A stretch of 64,000 nucleotides of DNA, from assembly GCF_032854445.1 (NCBI RefSeq), contig NC_088296.1:498001-562000 (forward strand), in the 5' to 3' direction. Position 1 is the stretch's first letter; every line of letters starts with the position of its first letter. Of the stretch, positions 1-12,189 are shown in pieces. The notes under the pieces are model-generated. The model saw only the letters and a list, made by a program, of their open reading frames with translations, did no database searches and was not told the DNA's origin. A program made the translations under genes and the position numbers. The stretch comes from Liolophura sinensis. Taxonomy: Eukaryota; Mollusca; Polyplacophora; Chitonida; Chitonidae.

Positions 1-304
1 TCAGGTATTGAACATTTCGCGTTGTCAGAGATGGGATATCTCCAGTCTTCAGTGGTCTTTTGACTAAAAAAATATTTCAGACGAAAACTAGCACACGTAA
101 AAACGTAAAAATGATATACGTTTATATCAAAGCACAGTTTCTTTGTTGAGTTAGAGAATACAAATACAGTGTTTATACCCAAGCGAAAGGAAAGTCTTTT
201 AGAGTCTTTAACATACTAATGCTAAGGACAAGATATATCGATGTAGTTGCCATTGTGCTTCCACCGATAACTACTTTTCAGTGAAACAACAAGAAGTGTA
301 TTAC

Positions 305-403
305 CCGATCCTGTACGTTGACGTCAGCGCCCTGCTCCACCAGAATACGGACAACGTCCACGTTATCACGAGACACAGCCACATGTAGAGGAGTCTCCTC
401 ATC
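305..403 (-). CDS. Ankyrin repeat exon, subtype A1 (DEETPLH)
   Basis: A 99-nt exon coding 33 residues that begin DEETPLHVAVSRDN and end GADVNVQDR. The TPLH turn, the VVRILVEQGA second helix and the DVN hairpin are all present. The acceptor is tttag before GAT and the donor is CGG/gtaata. It is the most 3' ankyrin exon of the window in gene direction. Its closest relative is the exon at 19997-20092, with matching introns on both sides. Confidence 0.88.
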
Positions 404-2117
404 CTAAAATTACACATAATACAAAGTATGGGTTTATAGAATGTTTCTTCAGCTTTATAAAACGCTTATTACGCGCGCAGCAGAAGCAGTCAGAAGTTCT
501 AGTAAATTGCCATCTCCATGTGGCACATCTTATCTGGACCTATATTTGTTCGAAGGCAAAAACAGTTCCCCCTATCACAAACCTGTTCGGCGAGAGGAAT
601 GGAGTCAATTCTGGCACTGTAAATTATCATTACTTAGGCAGCAATGCACCGAAGGGTCCTGCATATGGCCTTGTAGCATTTGTTAGATCCTGTGTGTTGT
701 GTGACCATTTCAATAAACGCCAAAAGCTATTACAAAAACTAGCGTGTCAAGGTTATTCCATCAAACGTCTCCATTTCAAGTCTCTTAAGTTTTACAATGA
801 GTATATTTCTCTTGCAAGTAAATATGGATAGAGCGTCCAGAATCCCTAGCACTCTGCTTCATGATTGTGTCTAATTCCGCTTAACCTGGTGCTAGGGGCT
901 GTATATTCATTGTGTTAAATTAGATCGACACGTTGGATATATGAACAGTGTTTCAATATTATAAATGTTTTGAATATTGACAACTTACAAATTGAAATGA
1001 TACACGACAACTGATTTAATTCATTCTTATCCTGCCGTATGTGAGATTGTCTGTCAGCAGCCTGCAGATGTTCGTGGGTACGTGCCAAAAGAGGCAGCAG
1101 AGGTAAAATTGACATAGGTAAAGCCTAATGAAAGACTACCTTGAGCAGAAGCCCACCATGACACGGCGACATTATCAACAGATATTTTCACTCGAGATTC
1201 CCAGCAATATACGGGTATTGACGTCATGGTGTCAATCGAAGTAACATCACCTCAGTCCCACTGAACAGATATGGGATGCTCTTGGAAAAGTCTTCTTGCC
1301 TTGAGGCGTTAACCCCAAGATGTTCAAGAGTTGGGCGCCATATTGGTACAGTAATGGCTCGGGCTGCATAATGTTGTCTTGATCGGTGTTAGGCAGTCAT
1401 TGAGACAACGTTGCCTTACTGTTGTGAATGCGATATGGGAGCATAATGAGCACTGAGCAATCTTCTGTATGAAGACAAACTAAGCAAAATGACGCCCTGT
1501 CCTTTCTTTCAACATTTTCTCAGTTTTCTTTCCTCTATATTTTTAGAAATGTTGAAAATGGAGGGGGGTATTTCGGACATTCAGATTCCTGTTGTGTATG
1601 TGTATGTTTTGAACATAAAGTAACACGTGCAGTTTCATTTTTTGTTTCAGTATATTTTTCTTGACGACTGGTTGACAAATACGTATCTTGATGCCTAGAT
1701 GAAATGTTCTACTGTGTATAAAACAGACACGGTTCAAACTCCTGAGGTAAACAGCCACAGAACTCAACACATCGAACGAAAATAGCAAACAAACTATCAC
1801 ACATTAGTACAGAAAGACAGTGAGTGAAGGTTAATAAACAATATCTGTTTTTTCTTACAGTTAACACCACAGTGTATAACGACACAGTATGCACTGTGTT
1901 TGCGTAAAGAATATAAAGATAAATAGTGTTAAAACATTTCGGACCACGCAAACTACGAAGCTGATCCTGTACGTTTGTATCAGTGTAAACACAATCCGGA
2001 ATCGGTAAAAAAACTATGAAAAAAACAACATACAATATGGTATATTCCATCACAAAAACAGATCACATTGCACAATTTCAAAACCTGCATGCTATTTATA
2101 AATAACAGTAGGTGTGA

Positions 2118-2280
2118 TTTTTTTTTTGATTGGTGTTTTACGCCGTACTCAAGAATATTTCACTGATACGACGGCGGCCAGCATTATGGTGGGTGGAAAC
2201 CGGGCAGAGACCGGGGGAAACCCACGACCATCCGCAGGTTGCTGGCAGACCTTCCAACTTACGGCCGTTGAGGGAGCCAG
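2118..2280 (-). mobile_element. tRNA-derived SINE insertion (5' truncated) with target-site duplication
   Basis: A run of T followed by gattggtgttttacgccgta, a cggcggccagcattatggtg core and a gaccatccgcaggttgctgg segment is the tail and body of the tRNA-headed SINE in minus orientation. It is flanked by cagtaggtgtga (2106-2117) and cagtaggtga (2281-2290). The paralogous block at about 21628 has a single agtaggtgtga and no insert. The insertion therefore postdates the block duplication. Confidence 0.85.
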
Positions 2281-2455
2281 CAGTAGGTGAGAGACCGTTC
2301 CACAGAAACATCAAGACAAAGCGTCTTCGGTGATATTTTGTCACCACTCATAAGCAGATATATGGTCATACTTAAACATTAGGGATTCAGAAAGTCTTGC
2401 AGAACACCAGCCAGAAAATCTTATTAAATGATCTTACGGATATGTACAGACATAG

Positions 2456-2554
2456 CTTATTCTGTACGTTGAGATCAGCATCCCGCTCCGCAAGAATACG
2501 AACAATGTCCACGTTACCACCTGATGACGCGACGTGTAAAGGTGTTTTCCCATC
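2456..2554 (-). CDS. Ankyrin repeat exon, subtype A2, with lost splice donor
   Basis: A 33-residue repeat beginning DGKTPLHVASSGGN and ending DADLNVQNK. The frame is open and the acceptor (aacag/GAT) is intact. The donor that reads AAG/gtaagt in the sister exons (10075, 21802) reads AAG/ctatgt here, so the GT is gone. A gtaaga lies 18 nt further on, in frame, and could act as a substitute donor adding six codons. Otherwise this exon is skipped or dead. Confidence 0.75.
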
Positions 2555-3045
2555 CTGTTACATAATATAAAGCGAGAACTCAGTGGTAGCCAATGATATA
2601 CGGCAGGTATGTGGTTAAAGCTGATAGCTTAAAGCCATACAGCTTAAAATAAACACGCGATCCTCTTGGTTAACAATGTGTTACAAAAGCGCCTGTCTTA
2701 AACGCTAAAAAGTCTGATAGCAGCGCTTATCGAGAGCAATCAGTCATCGGTTAAACACGTTAAGAGAATCGTATCCCAAGTATAAAACAGTGAATTTCAA
2801 CCCGGCAGTTTACATTGTAGATGTCGTGTATATCAATGTTATTGCATTTAGGTTCTTCATATCGGGTATAGAGCACGCTATCAGAGGAAAAATCACAACT
2901 ATGCACAGAGCTGACCGAAGTGTTCAGGCCCGTATTTGAGGAGTGCGGCCTTACAATGGGATAAATACCACACACAGGCCTTCTGTCTACGAAGTGTCCA
3001 GCAGGGTCAATGTACATGTGCAAAGGCGTTATTATTTCAAACGCA

Positions 3046-3225
3046 AACAATTATTTATTTATTTATTTGATTGGTATTTTACGTCGTACTTGAGAATATT
3101 TCACTTACACGACATTGGCCGGCATTATGATGGGAGGAAATCGAGGAAACCCAGGAATATTCACAGGTTCCTGGTAGACACTGTCAGGTACGACCAGTGA
3201 AGAAGCCAGCATGAGATGGACTTCG
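3046..3225 (-). mobile_element. tRNA-derived SINE, older copy in block A
   Basis: (tttat)n tail, gattggtattttacgtcgta, a ggccggcattatgatgggag core and a gaagccagcatgagatggac segment; the tRNA-like head is missing. The same copy lies at 22391-22570, so it was inserted before block A was duplicated. Confidence 0.8.
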
Positions 3226-3785
3226 CAAACAGTTGAATATAGCAAACATATCTAACTTCTACACGCAAAGGTCAGAAAAAATATTGTGTATGTAAAAACA
3301 GCTGAGATAAGGTCAGCAGCATCACATATACGTGTGAGCACCCATAAATAAATGCGATTAAAATACAGAAAGAAGCAAGCCATTCAAGTTGTGTTCGCTA
3401 GTGTTGTCAACTTGCAAAAACGATTAATACCATAGCGATGACGAAATACCACAGGCCAATTTTACATGGTTTGTCATGTTAATACATATTTATACCATTT
3501 GATGATACAAAAAAATGTCACAGAAATAGGTAAAGACGTGGACGAGCTACATCGAGAAGTACACAATCCGTAATTAAGGCAGACATATCTTAATAAGATA
3601 TTGCCCCAAAAGAGTGGTTACATCATATGAGAGTGTTAATAAAGTAGTGCAGGACATTCACTTTCTGTACATTTTAATATAAGCCTAAATGATATTTAAA
3701 ACACAAGTGATATATCTATTTTGATTATCGACAACTTACAAAGGACCCCATGCAACTAGACTGCTGGGTTTTCCTTGATTGAGGA

Positions 3786-4004
3786 CGAGGGGTAATTTAA
3801 AAACTGATGTGAAACCCGAAAACGGACTCCTCTATTGTTTTATGGGATACATATAAAGCCACATGATCCTGTTGGCTCCAAAAGTCTGATGGTGGCGCTT
3901 ATCCAGATCACTAAGTCATCGGTTGGCGGGCGAGGGGTAATGTAAAAATTGATGTGAAACCCGAAAATGGACTCCTCCATTGTTTTATGGGATACATATA
4001 AAGC
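3786..4004. repeat. Direct repeat of about 75 bp
   Basis: A stretch beginning gaggggtaatttaaaaactg at 3786 recurs at about 3929 as gaggggtaatgtaaaaattg and runs to about 4004. The spacer between the two units is about 68 bp. The same pair exists in the second block A (about 23140 and 23279). Confidence 0.8.
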
Positions 4005-4667
4005 CATATATTGGGATTTTTGTTCATAATATACGATTTTAAACTTCTCGATGTTTTCCTCGAATCATAGTAATCACATCCTTTCCCGCTTATGGTGGAA
4101 ATAACGAAAAATTACACAGAGGAAGAAAAAGAAGAAAAACATTGGCTTGAAACAGAATTAATGAGAAGAATATATTTATGTAATGTTTTTTGTTTTTTTA
4201 TTGGGAGGGGGGTTACAGATTTTTAACCAGATTCATTTGTACAGACAGAAGTACATATTTAAATAAGAGATTCTTAGATACAATATACTCGCAATGTCTT
4301 AAGTAACTTTCGAAATAGACCATCACACACAAAAACAAAATGATGGGTGAAGTGTTCACTAACTAAACATAACTATTGAATAGCAGAAGATAGGATGACA
4401 AAAAATTTATAAATCTGTCTTGTTCCCCCCTTAAAAAACTCATGTGCCTTTCATTTTCACACAGACTTTGCATTTCTTTCTTTACAAATTCCACTGTCGG
4501 CAGCTGACCTCAAACTTTTAGTTTGTACATTGCGTTTTTACACACATAGTAGGTACATTTAAAGGCCGGTAACTTATCTCTTTAAAACCAAGTAACATAT
4601 TCGAGCAATCTGGTATTGTCTGTGCACCAGCAACTTCGTTCAACCAAACTTGGATTTCTTTCCATGT

Positions 4668-5499
4668 TTACATATTTACAGTCCCAATAGACGGAAAATT
4701 GTCTCCCGTTCCAAGTGGCAAAAAAATACAGAGGTCTGATACAACAGGATCTAACTCCTTTCCCAGTATGTTCGTGGTCAGAGGTCTATTAACAGCTTTG
4801 TATTGAAACCATCGTAAGTATGTGTCACCAGTACATTTAAAAACCATACTGTTGAAGTTCCTCCAAGCTTCATTTGATAAACTAACAGTCAGTTCCTCCT
4901 CCCACTGGCGGTTTGCTTTATTGTTAACAAAACTATACTTAGTAAGGTATCGGTAATAAACTTTACAGCCATTAGAAATGTTAGCAAACAGAGCTATTTT
5001 AGTTGGTATAAGAGGCAACGGCAAAGGGGAGGAGATACTGTTCCAATCCACAGTATTACCAGCAGATTTGATTGCTGAAATGACACTTTGATATTCTAAA
5101 TAGTTTGTACTGCATTCATATTTTTCATTAAATTCTGTGGCATTTAGAAATTTCCCGTTACTATTCAAGAGGTCATTGACATACTTTACCCCCTTGTCTA
5201 GCCATTTACCATACACAAACGGTTTATTACCAATAACAAACAAATCATTGTGAAAAACACATTCTCCAGGCAGATCTGAATTATTTTTTCAATTCCATGT
5301 TTTTTTCAACTTGACTCAACGAATAAAAAACCTCTTTCCAAAAGTTATTTGTAATTCTAGGTATAACAATCTGTTCCAGAACAGAGGAAGCTATTCGGTT
5401 TACTATTTTGTCATCGTAAAACAGATCGGTTCCTGATATCAGTTTCTTTACCCAGGAAAGCTTTAGTGCAAATATATAATAGTTTTCAAAAGAAGGCAC
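4668..5499 (-). pseudogene. LINE ORF2 C-terminal region
   Basis: Two open stretches in adjacent frames (5281-5499 and 4668-5243) contain NKPFVYGKWLDKGVKYVNDL and a later YLRWFQYKAVNRPLTTN, typical of the region downstream of RT in L1/Tx1 elements. The function of this part is poorly known. The expected Cys/His knuckle is not intact. Confidence 0.7.
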
Positions 5500-6629
5500 A
5501 TTCTAGCCACCATTTTTCGAATCTTACATTATTGTACTACGTGGAATTTTATCAGGCTCATTATTCCAAATAAAAGCAAAATATTTGTTTTGGAATTCCT
5601 CTAATTGCCACACCAGTTGGTTTAGTGGACAGCTGAACAAATGATTCCGCCGTGACAGCATCATTGATTTTAAGACAGGAATTCTCCCCATGAGGAGTGA
5701 GGTCTCTTTTAGCCCAACATTGCATCATCTGGTCCATTTTTTAAACTTATCCTTGTAATTTCTTTTCACCATCTCTTCCAAACTAGTACTAAACTCTATT
5801 CCCAATAACTTGAAAGTTTTTGGGACAATCTAATTTTACATTGTTTTTGTGTACTTTAGTACTGCCTTTCAACCCAGATTACTCTTGTTTTTGAAGTATT
5901 TACTTTTAATTCTGAAAAGTTTGCTAAGTGATCTAGTCCTGTTAGACAGCAATTAAGACTTCTTTCTGAACCGTCAAGGACAATAGTTGTATCATCAGGG
6001 TATTAGGTTAATAGATATTGAATTAAATTTGATATTATACGTTTAACATTATCGTTTTCTAGAAGCATGTAACTTAGAATTTCCGCACACATGATGAAAA
6101 CATACAGAGAAATGGGATCCCTCTGGCGTCAGACACGTCCTACATCAAAGAAACCAGTCGAGAATCCATTGACCAGCACGCATGATCTACTCTGTGAATA
6201 TAGGACTTTAACCCAACGAATAAAGGACTCCCCAAAATTCAAAAAGCTAAACACTTTCAGTATATAATTCCAATCTAATCTATCAAATCTTTTTCAAAAT
6301 CTATTGTTACTAACATTCCAGGGAGATTAATAGCCTCTGCAAAGTGGTGATGTCGTATACTAATCGTGTGCTTTCACTAATGTAGCGTCCAGCCTTTCTG
6401 ATTTTCATTAATTAGAGTTGACAATGGCGGTTTTAAACAATTCTCCACCGCCGCAGAAGAAATTTTGTAAGGCACGTTTAAGAAAGTTATAGAGCGCCAA
6501 TTTGAAAAGATGTATCTATTTTTCCCTTCTTTTAAAATACAGTTGATTATACACTGTTGCTGTGTTTAGGATAGTGTACCATGTGTATATGCATAATTTA
6601 ATGAATTTAGAAGGTAAAAATGTACTTTT

Positions 6630-6950
6630 TTAATGATGCGAATAATTCCTCCCTGGTAAGTTCGCATCCATACTGAGTTTCTGGTCCTCTGACAGTTTCC
6701 TTAAACTTACTACGTCTAGTATGCTTTCCAAATCTAGAGAAACTGCATTGGCCTCTGTGTATAACTTCCTACAATATTGCCTAAAATTCTTTAATGTTTT
6801 TAGGTTTGTCAAAATTGTTCCATCCTTGTCTTGGATTTTTTTTATTGACTTATTTAAGAAATTCTTTTGATTCAATTTTAGAAAATATTTATTTGGTTTT
6901 TCACCATATAAAGTCAAATCTATTTTAGCTCTTTTCATTATTCCTTCCAT
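6630..6950 (-). pseudogene. LINE ORF2 connector before the RT domain
   Basis: A 106-codon stretch with RAKIDLTLYGEKPNKYFLKL and a following IQDKDGTILTN, the conserved linker of L1/Tx1 ORF2 just before the fingers of the reverse transcriptase. It ends in a frame break at 6630. Confidence 0.75.
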
Positions 6951-7628
6951 CTGTTTTTTTATTTTATTATGTTAAACCTTCTTTAGACAAATTAATTTTT
7001 TGTACCCTTTTTCCTGTTCCTCAGAGCACTGATCAAACACATGTTACAGATTATTTTAGGTTTTAGTAAGACAGAACTCATCTGACATGCGTTGTTTTTT
7101 AAATGAAAGTTGAATATGCAACTGTTTTGTCCCTTATGTTTAATAATATATTCTCAAATAAAAATTGTGCATTTAATGTTGTATCATATTGACTTACTGT
7201 GTTCTTGATTGTGTCTTTATTTCTGTTACAAAATCTATGTCCTTCAGTAATGAATTTCCAGTATCCCCTTCCCCGTTCAAGATTTGAGAATTTCAGCTTT
7301 AGAGCAATCACTGAGTGATCTGACTTGTAACTTATATTTATATCAGACTTTTGAACAGAATTGTAGCATATTTCGTCAGATAAAAAAGAAATCTAAACGC
7401 GCCTGTTTAATGGGAGTGGGCTGTCTCCAGGTGTATCTTCTCAACTCTACACTGGCATCTCTCCAAGGATCTACCAAGTTAAATTCTTCTTTTAGGTCTA
7501 AAACCGATAAACGAGATTTTGGTTTATTTACATTCTTATAGTTAAAGCAGTCCATTTCCGGATCTTGAACCAAGTTACAATCTGCGCAGATGATGATATT
7601 TTCCGATCCCCATTCATTTAAAAGTTTT

Positions 7629-8009
7629 TTAAATTGTCAAAGAAGGAAGGAGTGTCTGAATTTGGAGTAAAGAGAGATCCAAGTGTAAAGATCTTCTCGT
7701 TATTTTTAATTTCGAGTAACATAAATTCTCAAATTGACTGTCTTTCTTTATTCTTAAAATTTCAAATTCAAAATTATTTCTGAATAGCACTGCTACTCCT
7801 CTGGAGTTACTTTTGTAGGCTCTATAACACACCTTATATCCCCACTCTGAGACAATCTGACTTTCCATCTCATTGGCGAAATGCACATCTTGTAGACAGT
7901 ATATTGAAATATCTTTTCCCTTTAGATATTGAAAAACATCCAACTGTTTGGATATATTAGTTCGCCCCTGACAGTTTACTGGGGCAATACTTACTACATC
8001 ACTCGCCAT
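7629..8009 (-). pseudogene. LINE endonuclease N-terminus (APE type)
   Basis: A 126-codon open stretch starts MASDVVSIAPVNCQG and contains DISIYCLQDVHF and SNSRGVAVLFRNNFEFEI. These are the opening motifs of the apurinic-like endonuclease of L1/Tx1 elements, which nicks target DNA to prime reverse transcription. The rest of the domain continues in other frames down to about 7100. Confidence 0.8.
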
Positions 8010-8045
8010 AATGGCTTACATTATAATTTTCGAATGTCGTGTAAC

Positions 8046-9955
8046 ATATTTATATGTTAGTATATTAGCTGTTGGTAGGTGACATTATCTTATATCAAAT
8101 TGTGATGACAATGGTTGAATTTTAAAATACAATGGGTGTTTTACTAAAGATAGTAAAACATCAGGCAAGGGTATCATCAATAGATGTTGCCTGTAACTTA
8201 AACGGAGAAGCTCCCGGTTCCAACCTTTTGCAATTTATTAGGAAAAAAATAAATAAGTAGAGAAACAAATATCAAGAATTACATAGATGGATGGAATAAA
8301 GAAAGAAACAAATATCAAGAATTACATAGATGGATGGAGTAAGAGGAGTCACTTTGAAATATACTGACCTTATTAATTTTGTAAATGCCCATTTAATTAA
8401 TTCTAGAGGTAGAAAACTGTAATTGTACAGAAACTGTCTTATGTAGTATATTGAAAACTAATCTTGCAATTAAATTTGGACAAATTAAAACTAATCTTTA
8501 ATCCGCATGATTAAATCTACCAGAGTGTAATGAATAGAACCACTATGATAGTTGATCACAGTAGTAATAGAATGTAAAGTATTATAGCAATATTGGTATT
8601 GCCTAAAATCACTTCATTACTTCATTCACATTACCCTTAGAGAAATTTTAAAAAAATAGGAGTTTTACTAGGAAAAACTGTGCTCTGTCTCTTGCACTTC
8701 AAGAGGCGTATACCGCACAAACCCACAAAATACATGGCTCTTGAAATGAAATCCTTCTTGAATTTGATATGGCGAATTTCAATGTTTATGAAGTCACCCA
8801 CAAAAAGGAAAAGAACTAGAAATAAACACATAAAGGCACACAGAACTCGTAGATTCGATAGATTCTTCTCCTATATTGAATTGAGGGGGGCGCGATGAAG
8901 AACACTCCCAGAAAAACATAATGTTCTCAGCCTACTGAAAAACACTGATCCGTCCAAGAATGTAACCCAACACACAAGGGTCATGTACGTCGTAAATTCC
9001 ATGAAGAGTACATAAATGCACACTGAAAAAGCCAGTTTGAATATGAATGTAACACAATACACAAGATCAGCACAGTCGTAAATTCTATGAAAAAAACAAA
9101 CACACACACACACACAAGGCACTCTAGGGCGTGATGAAAAGGAAAAAAAACAAAGAAATAAAACATGAATTTTAATTGTTGCAGGAATACCATACTGACG
9201 TCGCAAGCTGTAGTCTGAACTTATACCAAAACTTCCGGACTGAAATGGGACCAGTCTGCATTACGGTGGGAGGAAACCAGGCTAATCAAAAGCGTTATAC
9301 ACACATATATACATACGCCAATACGCACCTTTTTACAAAATGTATTTACAGCTTGAAAGACAGACCGAGTAATACTGGGTTCTATTCTACGCTTCTTTCA
9401 GTTATGCGTAGAAGTCGATTTACTTGTGGAATGAACCTTCCAGCTGTCCGAAGCTGAAACACGAGTCTCTAACACTAGTTGTGTCACTTGTAGCCTGATA
9501 GGAGTTTGACAGTTGATTATCTTTCTGAGCCTCTAAGCTTTAGAAGCCATCTTTCCACGTAATATATTTAGAGCCACTGGGAGATCGGTTCTCACGGTCT
9601 TGTTCCTTTCACATTACGTGCCGATGCAAGGATGTTATCTTTGTTAAGTCAGGGGTCAAGGTGGTAATAATTATTACGGTAGAGGGGGGGGGGGGGCGTG
9701 GCTTCCATTCTTCATAAGGCCAGCGCCCAATATGTGACATGCAACAAAAGCCAACCGGTCAACAATTTATTGTTTTTTTTGTTATTAATCGCACATTTTC
9801 ACCCTTATCAATTGGGATGCCATACAACAGAAGCTTTTTTTCTATGGTGAATTTCAAGCAAAGTTACCTTGTCCTCGAGGGTTGAAATCTGTGCACATAG
9901 TTCTCGCGGGCAGGGGTATGGTTGTGGAAGACAAATCTTTTACATTTGTCTACAA
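8046..9955. other. Intronic stretch, no gene recognised
   Basis: AT-rich sequence without a supported coding region. It holds a 43-bp-period tandem duplication (8261-8340), a (CA)n run near 9100, a SINE scrap at about 9230-9275 (cattacggtgggaggaaacc) and a run of G near 9686. I see no counterpart elsewhere in the window. Confidence 0.6.
8261..8340. repeat. Tandem duplication, period 43 bp
   Basis: agaaacaaatatcaagaatt...gatggatgga occurs at 8261 and again from 8304, nearly identical. The match suggests a recent slippage or duplication event. Confidence 0.85.
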
Positions 9956-10074
9956 ATGTTTACAGATTTTACATTTCGAATAACTTGTTCAACACTTCTA
10001 ATTTCCGACTGAAGTCTTGCACAACACCAACCAGAAGTCTTATAAAATCCTCTTACGGATATACAAAGACTTAC

Positions 10075-10173
10075 CTTATTCTGTACGTTGACATCAGCAT
10101 CCCGCTCCACAAGAATACGAACAATGCCCACGTTACCACGTGATGACGCGACGTGTAAAGGTGTTTTCCCATC
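10075..10173 (-). CDS. Ankyrin repeat exon, subtype A2
   Basis: A 33-residue repeat beginning DGKTPLHVASSRGN and ending DADVNVQNK, with acceptor aacag/GAT and donor AAG/gtaagt. The flanks (about 9960-10370) match those of the exons at 2456 and 21802, so this is a third copy of the A2 exon with a short piece of its block. It sits just left of the start of block B. Confidence 0.88.
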
Positions 10174-10537
10174 CTGTTATATAATATAAAGCGAGAACTC
10201 AGTGGTAGTCATCGATATGCGGCAGGTATGTGGAATAACTCATAAAGTAAAGACATACAGTTTGACATAAACCCACGACCCGGTTGGTTAGGAATGTTCT
10301 GCAAGGGTGCCTGCCTGAAACGCCGAAAATCTGATAGCGACGTTTATCGAGATCACTCAGTCTGAGTCTAAACCTATGCTAAAGGGTTTTAGCATCTAAT
10401 CTTTCGCTATGCTCCTGCTCATTTTTAATCAGCCTTACATGACGAGATTCTGTTTGACTATTTGAAACGACAAAAGTAAAATAATAGAAGTGCATGAGCA
10501 TATTGCTGAATACTGTTTGTGTGTGTAAGAACTTAAG

Positions 10538-10690
10538 TTATTATTTTTATTTATTTATTTATTTGAATGCTGTTTTACGCCTTACTCAAGAATATTTCAC
10601 TTTTACGACAGTGGCTATAATTACGGTGGGAGGAAACCAGGCTGTCACCCAAGACCGTTCGCAGGTTGCTTCCAGACCTTTCCCTTTTTA
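10538..10690 (-). mobile_element. tRNA-derived SINE fragment in block B
   Basis: (ttat)n tail, gctgttttacgccttactca, a ggtgggaggaaaccaggctg core and gttcgcaggttgcttccaga. The head is missing. The same copy is at 55322-55475. Confidence 0.78.
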
Positions 10691-12189
10691 GTCCTGATTC
10701 AATCCAGACATAGTATGTTTACAAAAACATAAGAGAAGAAAGGGTATGTGCAAGAAGAACATTTATGTATTTACACTTGGGATTTAACGTCGTACTAAAC
10801 AATCTTTAAGTCGAGGAACACGTTTGTGTACATATACTGTGTGTCTTCTTGTGACAGGATAAGTCCATTGCCTCTCATTCACTGGAGTATTCACCTTCGT
10901 TTCAGTTTATCAAATCACATTTTCCCGAGAGAGAAGGTCAGTGACATGTCCGTGAATGTATCTGATATCACCCATGGAAGAAAGCATCTTCCTGTCACTA
11001 AGGCTGATACTTTACTTTACTCTACAGAAGAAAATGTTCAGAAACCTACTCATTCGACAACCATTGGAACTGCGGTCGCCCTGGAGATTTTTCAGCCAAT
11101 CAATACAATCAGTGTGTATTTCCTTGTTCTAGTGTAAATGTATGCAAGGTGGCATCCAATTCCTTCTTTAAAACAACATTATGCAACTGCAGTTATGTGA
11201 CGTGCTTTTATCAAAACGAACATGCAATATATCCTGTGTTGTTGTTTTCCCAATACTTTCTATCATGCCTATATTTCCTCAAAACGACCGTTCCAACGAT
11301 AGCCTTTAACAAGTAGATGTTCAGGGAGATATTTGTTAAGCTAGCATTTCTACGTCTACTGTGGAATAAAATTGTTCCAATCATACTTAACAAAAATATA
11401 AACACAACACTCAAAAATACTGTTTATCAAAAGGGGCATAAAATGGCTTAGCAAAGGGGCCTTAGCATAAAACTTCCATTACTGACCGAAACGGACAACA
11501 AATGGTAACCTGATGAGATAGTCATTATGACTTGCGGAATGTTTTCCCACTACAGGTTCATTCTCTGCAAAGTGGGCAAATTACAGTGTGAAAATTGTAC
11601 AAAATAAAATTTCGGTATCATTGCTTTTGAGATCATTTTTAGATAGTCTAATATATTGGGCGAAAGTGAATATGAGTGGCTGCGCGCCACGGTACGCTTT
11701 ACAGATAAGCACAGTATGCAAATCACAGAACTTGTTTTGAGCATTCGTTAAATGTCCATTCGTTAGAGTGTTTAATATCGGTCATCTTCTGACCTGTAAG
11801 CAGAAGTAAAACTTTAATGATATGCCACACAAGTTTAATTTGGAACAGGAAAACACATGTTTAGTTAGAGTTTCTGACATGCACCCGTCACATGCAAAAC
11901 GATACAGAACGTAGAAAGATACATTTTTTGTACGTATTTCTTTAATTTCCGACACACATCAATGAGATTTCTTTTACGTTTCCTGGTGAACTCCACAATA
12001 AAAAGATATGTTGCACATAGCCGAGGTATCTTCAAATATGACCCCGGAGTTTCGCAGACCAATCATGTAGCACAGCTACAAACACATCTGACACAACAAA
12101 CCGGTCGAATCGTAACGTATCTGTTTAAAAGTGTCACATGAAAAGAAAAAACATCTTATCTCTTCCTGTTGGGAAGAAAAGACAATAAA

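Larger units (their letters stand above)
1..4066. repeat. Segmental duplication block A, copy 1
   Basis: Position 1 onward (tcaggtattgaacatttcg) aligns with 19684 onward, in order and with modest divergence, up to about 4066/23408. It includes two ankyrin exons (A1, A2), one old SINE and a 75-bp direct repeat. Differences include a SINE present only here (2118-2280) and a stretch near 1800-1960 that is missing from the second copy. The intervals 404-2105 and 2555-4066 hold no recognisable coding sequence besides these. Confidence 0.9.
4082..8045 (-). mobile_element. L1/Tx1-like non-LTR retrotransposon, decayed
   Basis: Minus-strand pieces appear in the order expected for an L1-clade ORF2: endonuclease start (7629-8009), connector (6630-6950), reverse-transcriptase core (about 5520-6500, frame-broken) and C-terminal region (4668-5499). 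The RT active-site motif reads PDDT near 5985-6010 instead of the usual ADDT. Many stops and frameshifts show it is dead. It interrupts the array between the A2 exons at 2456 and 10075. The 5' UTR, ORF1 and the exact ends were not identified. Confidence 0.8.

Noticed and set aside
8871-9206. Minus-strand open frame of 111 codons with Cys/Val and Phe runs
   Set aside because: Composition follows a (CA)n run and AT-rich sequence; no domain, no paralogue and no splice context.
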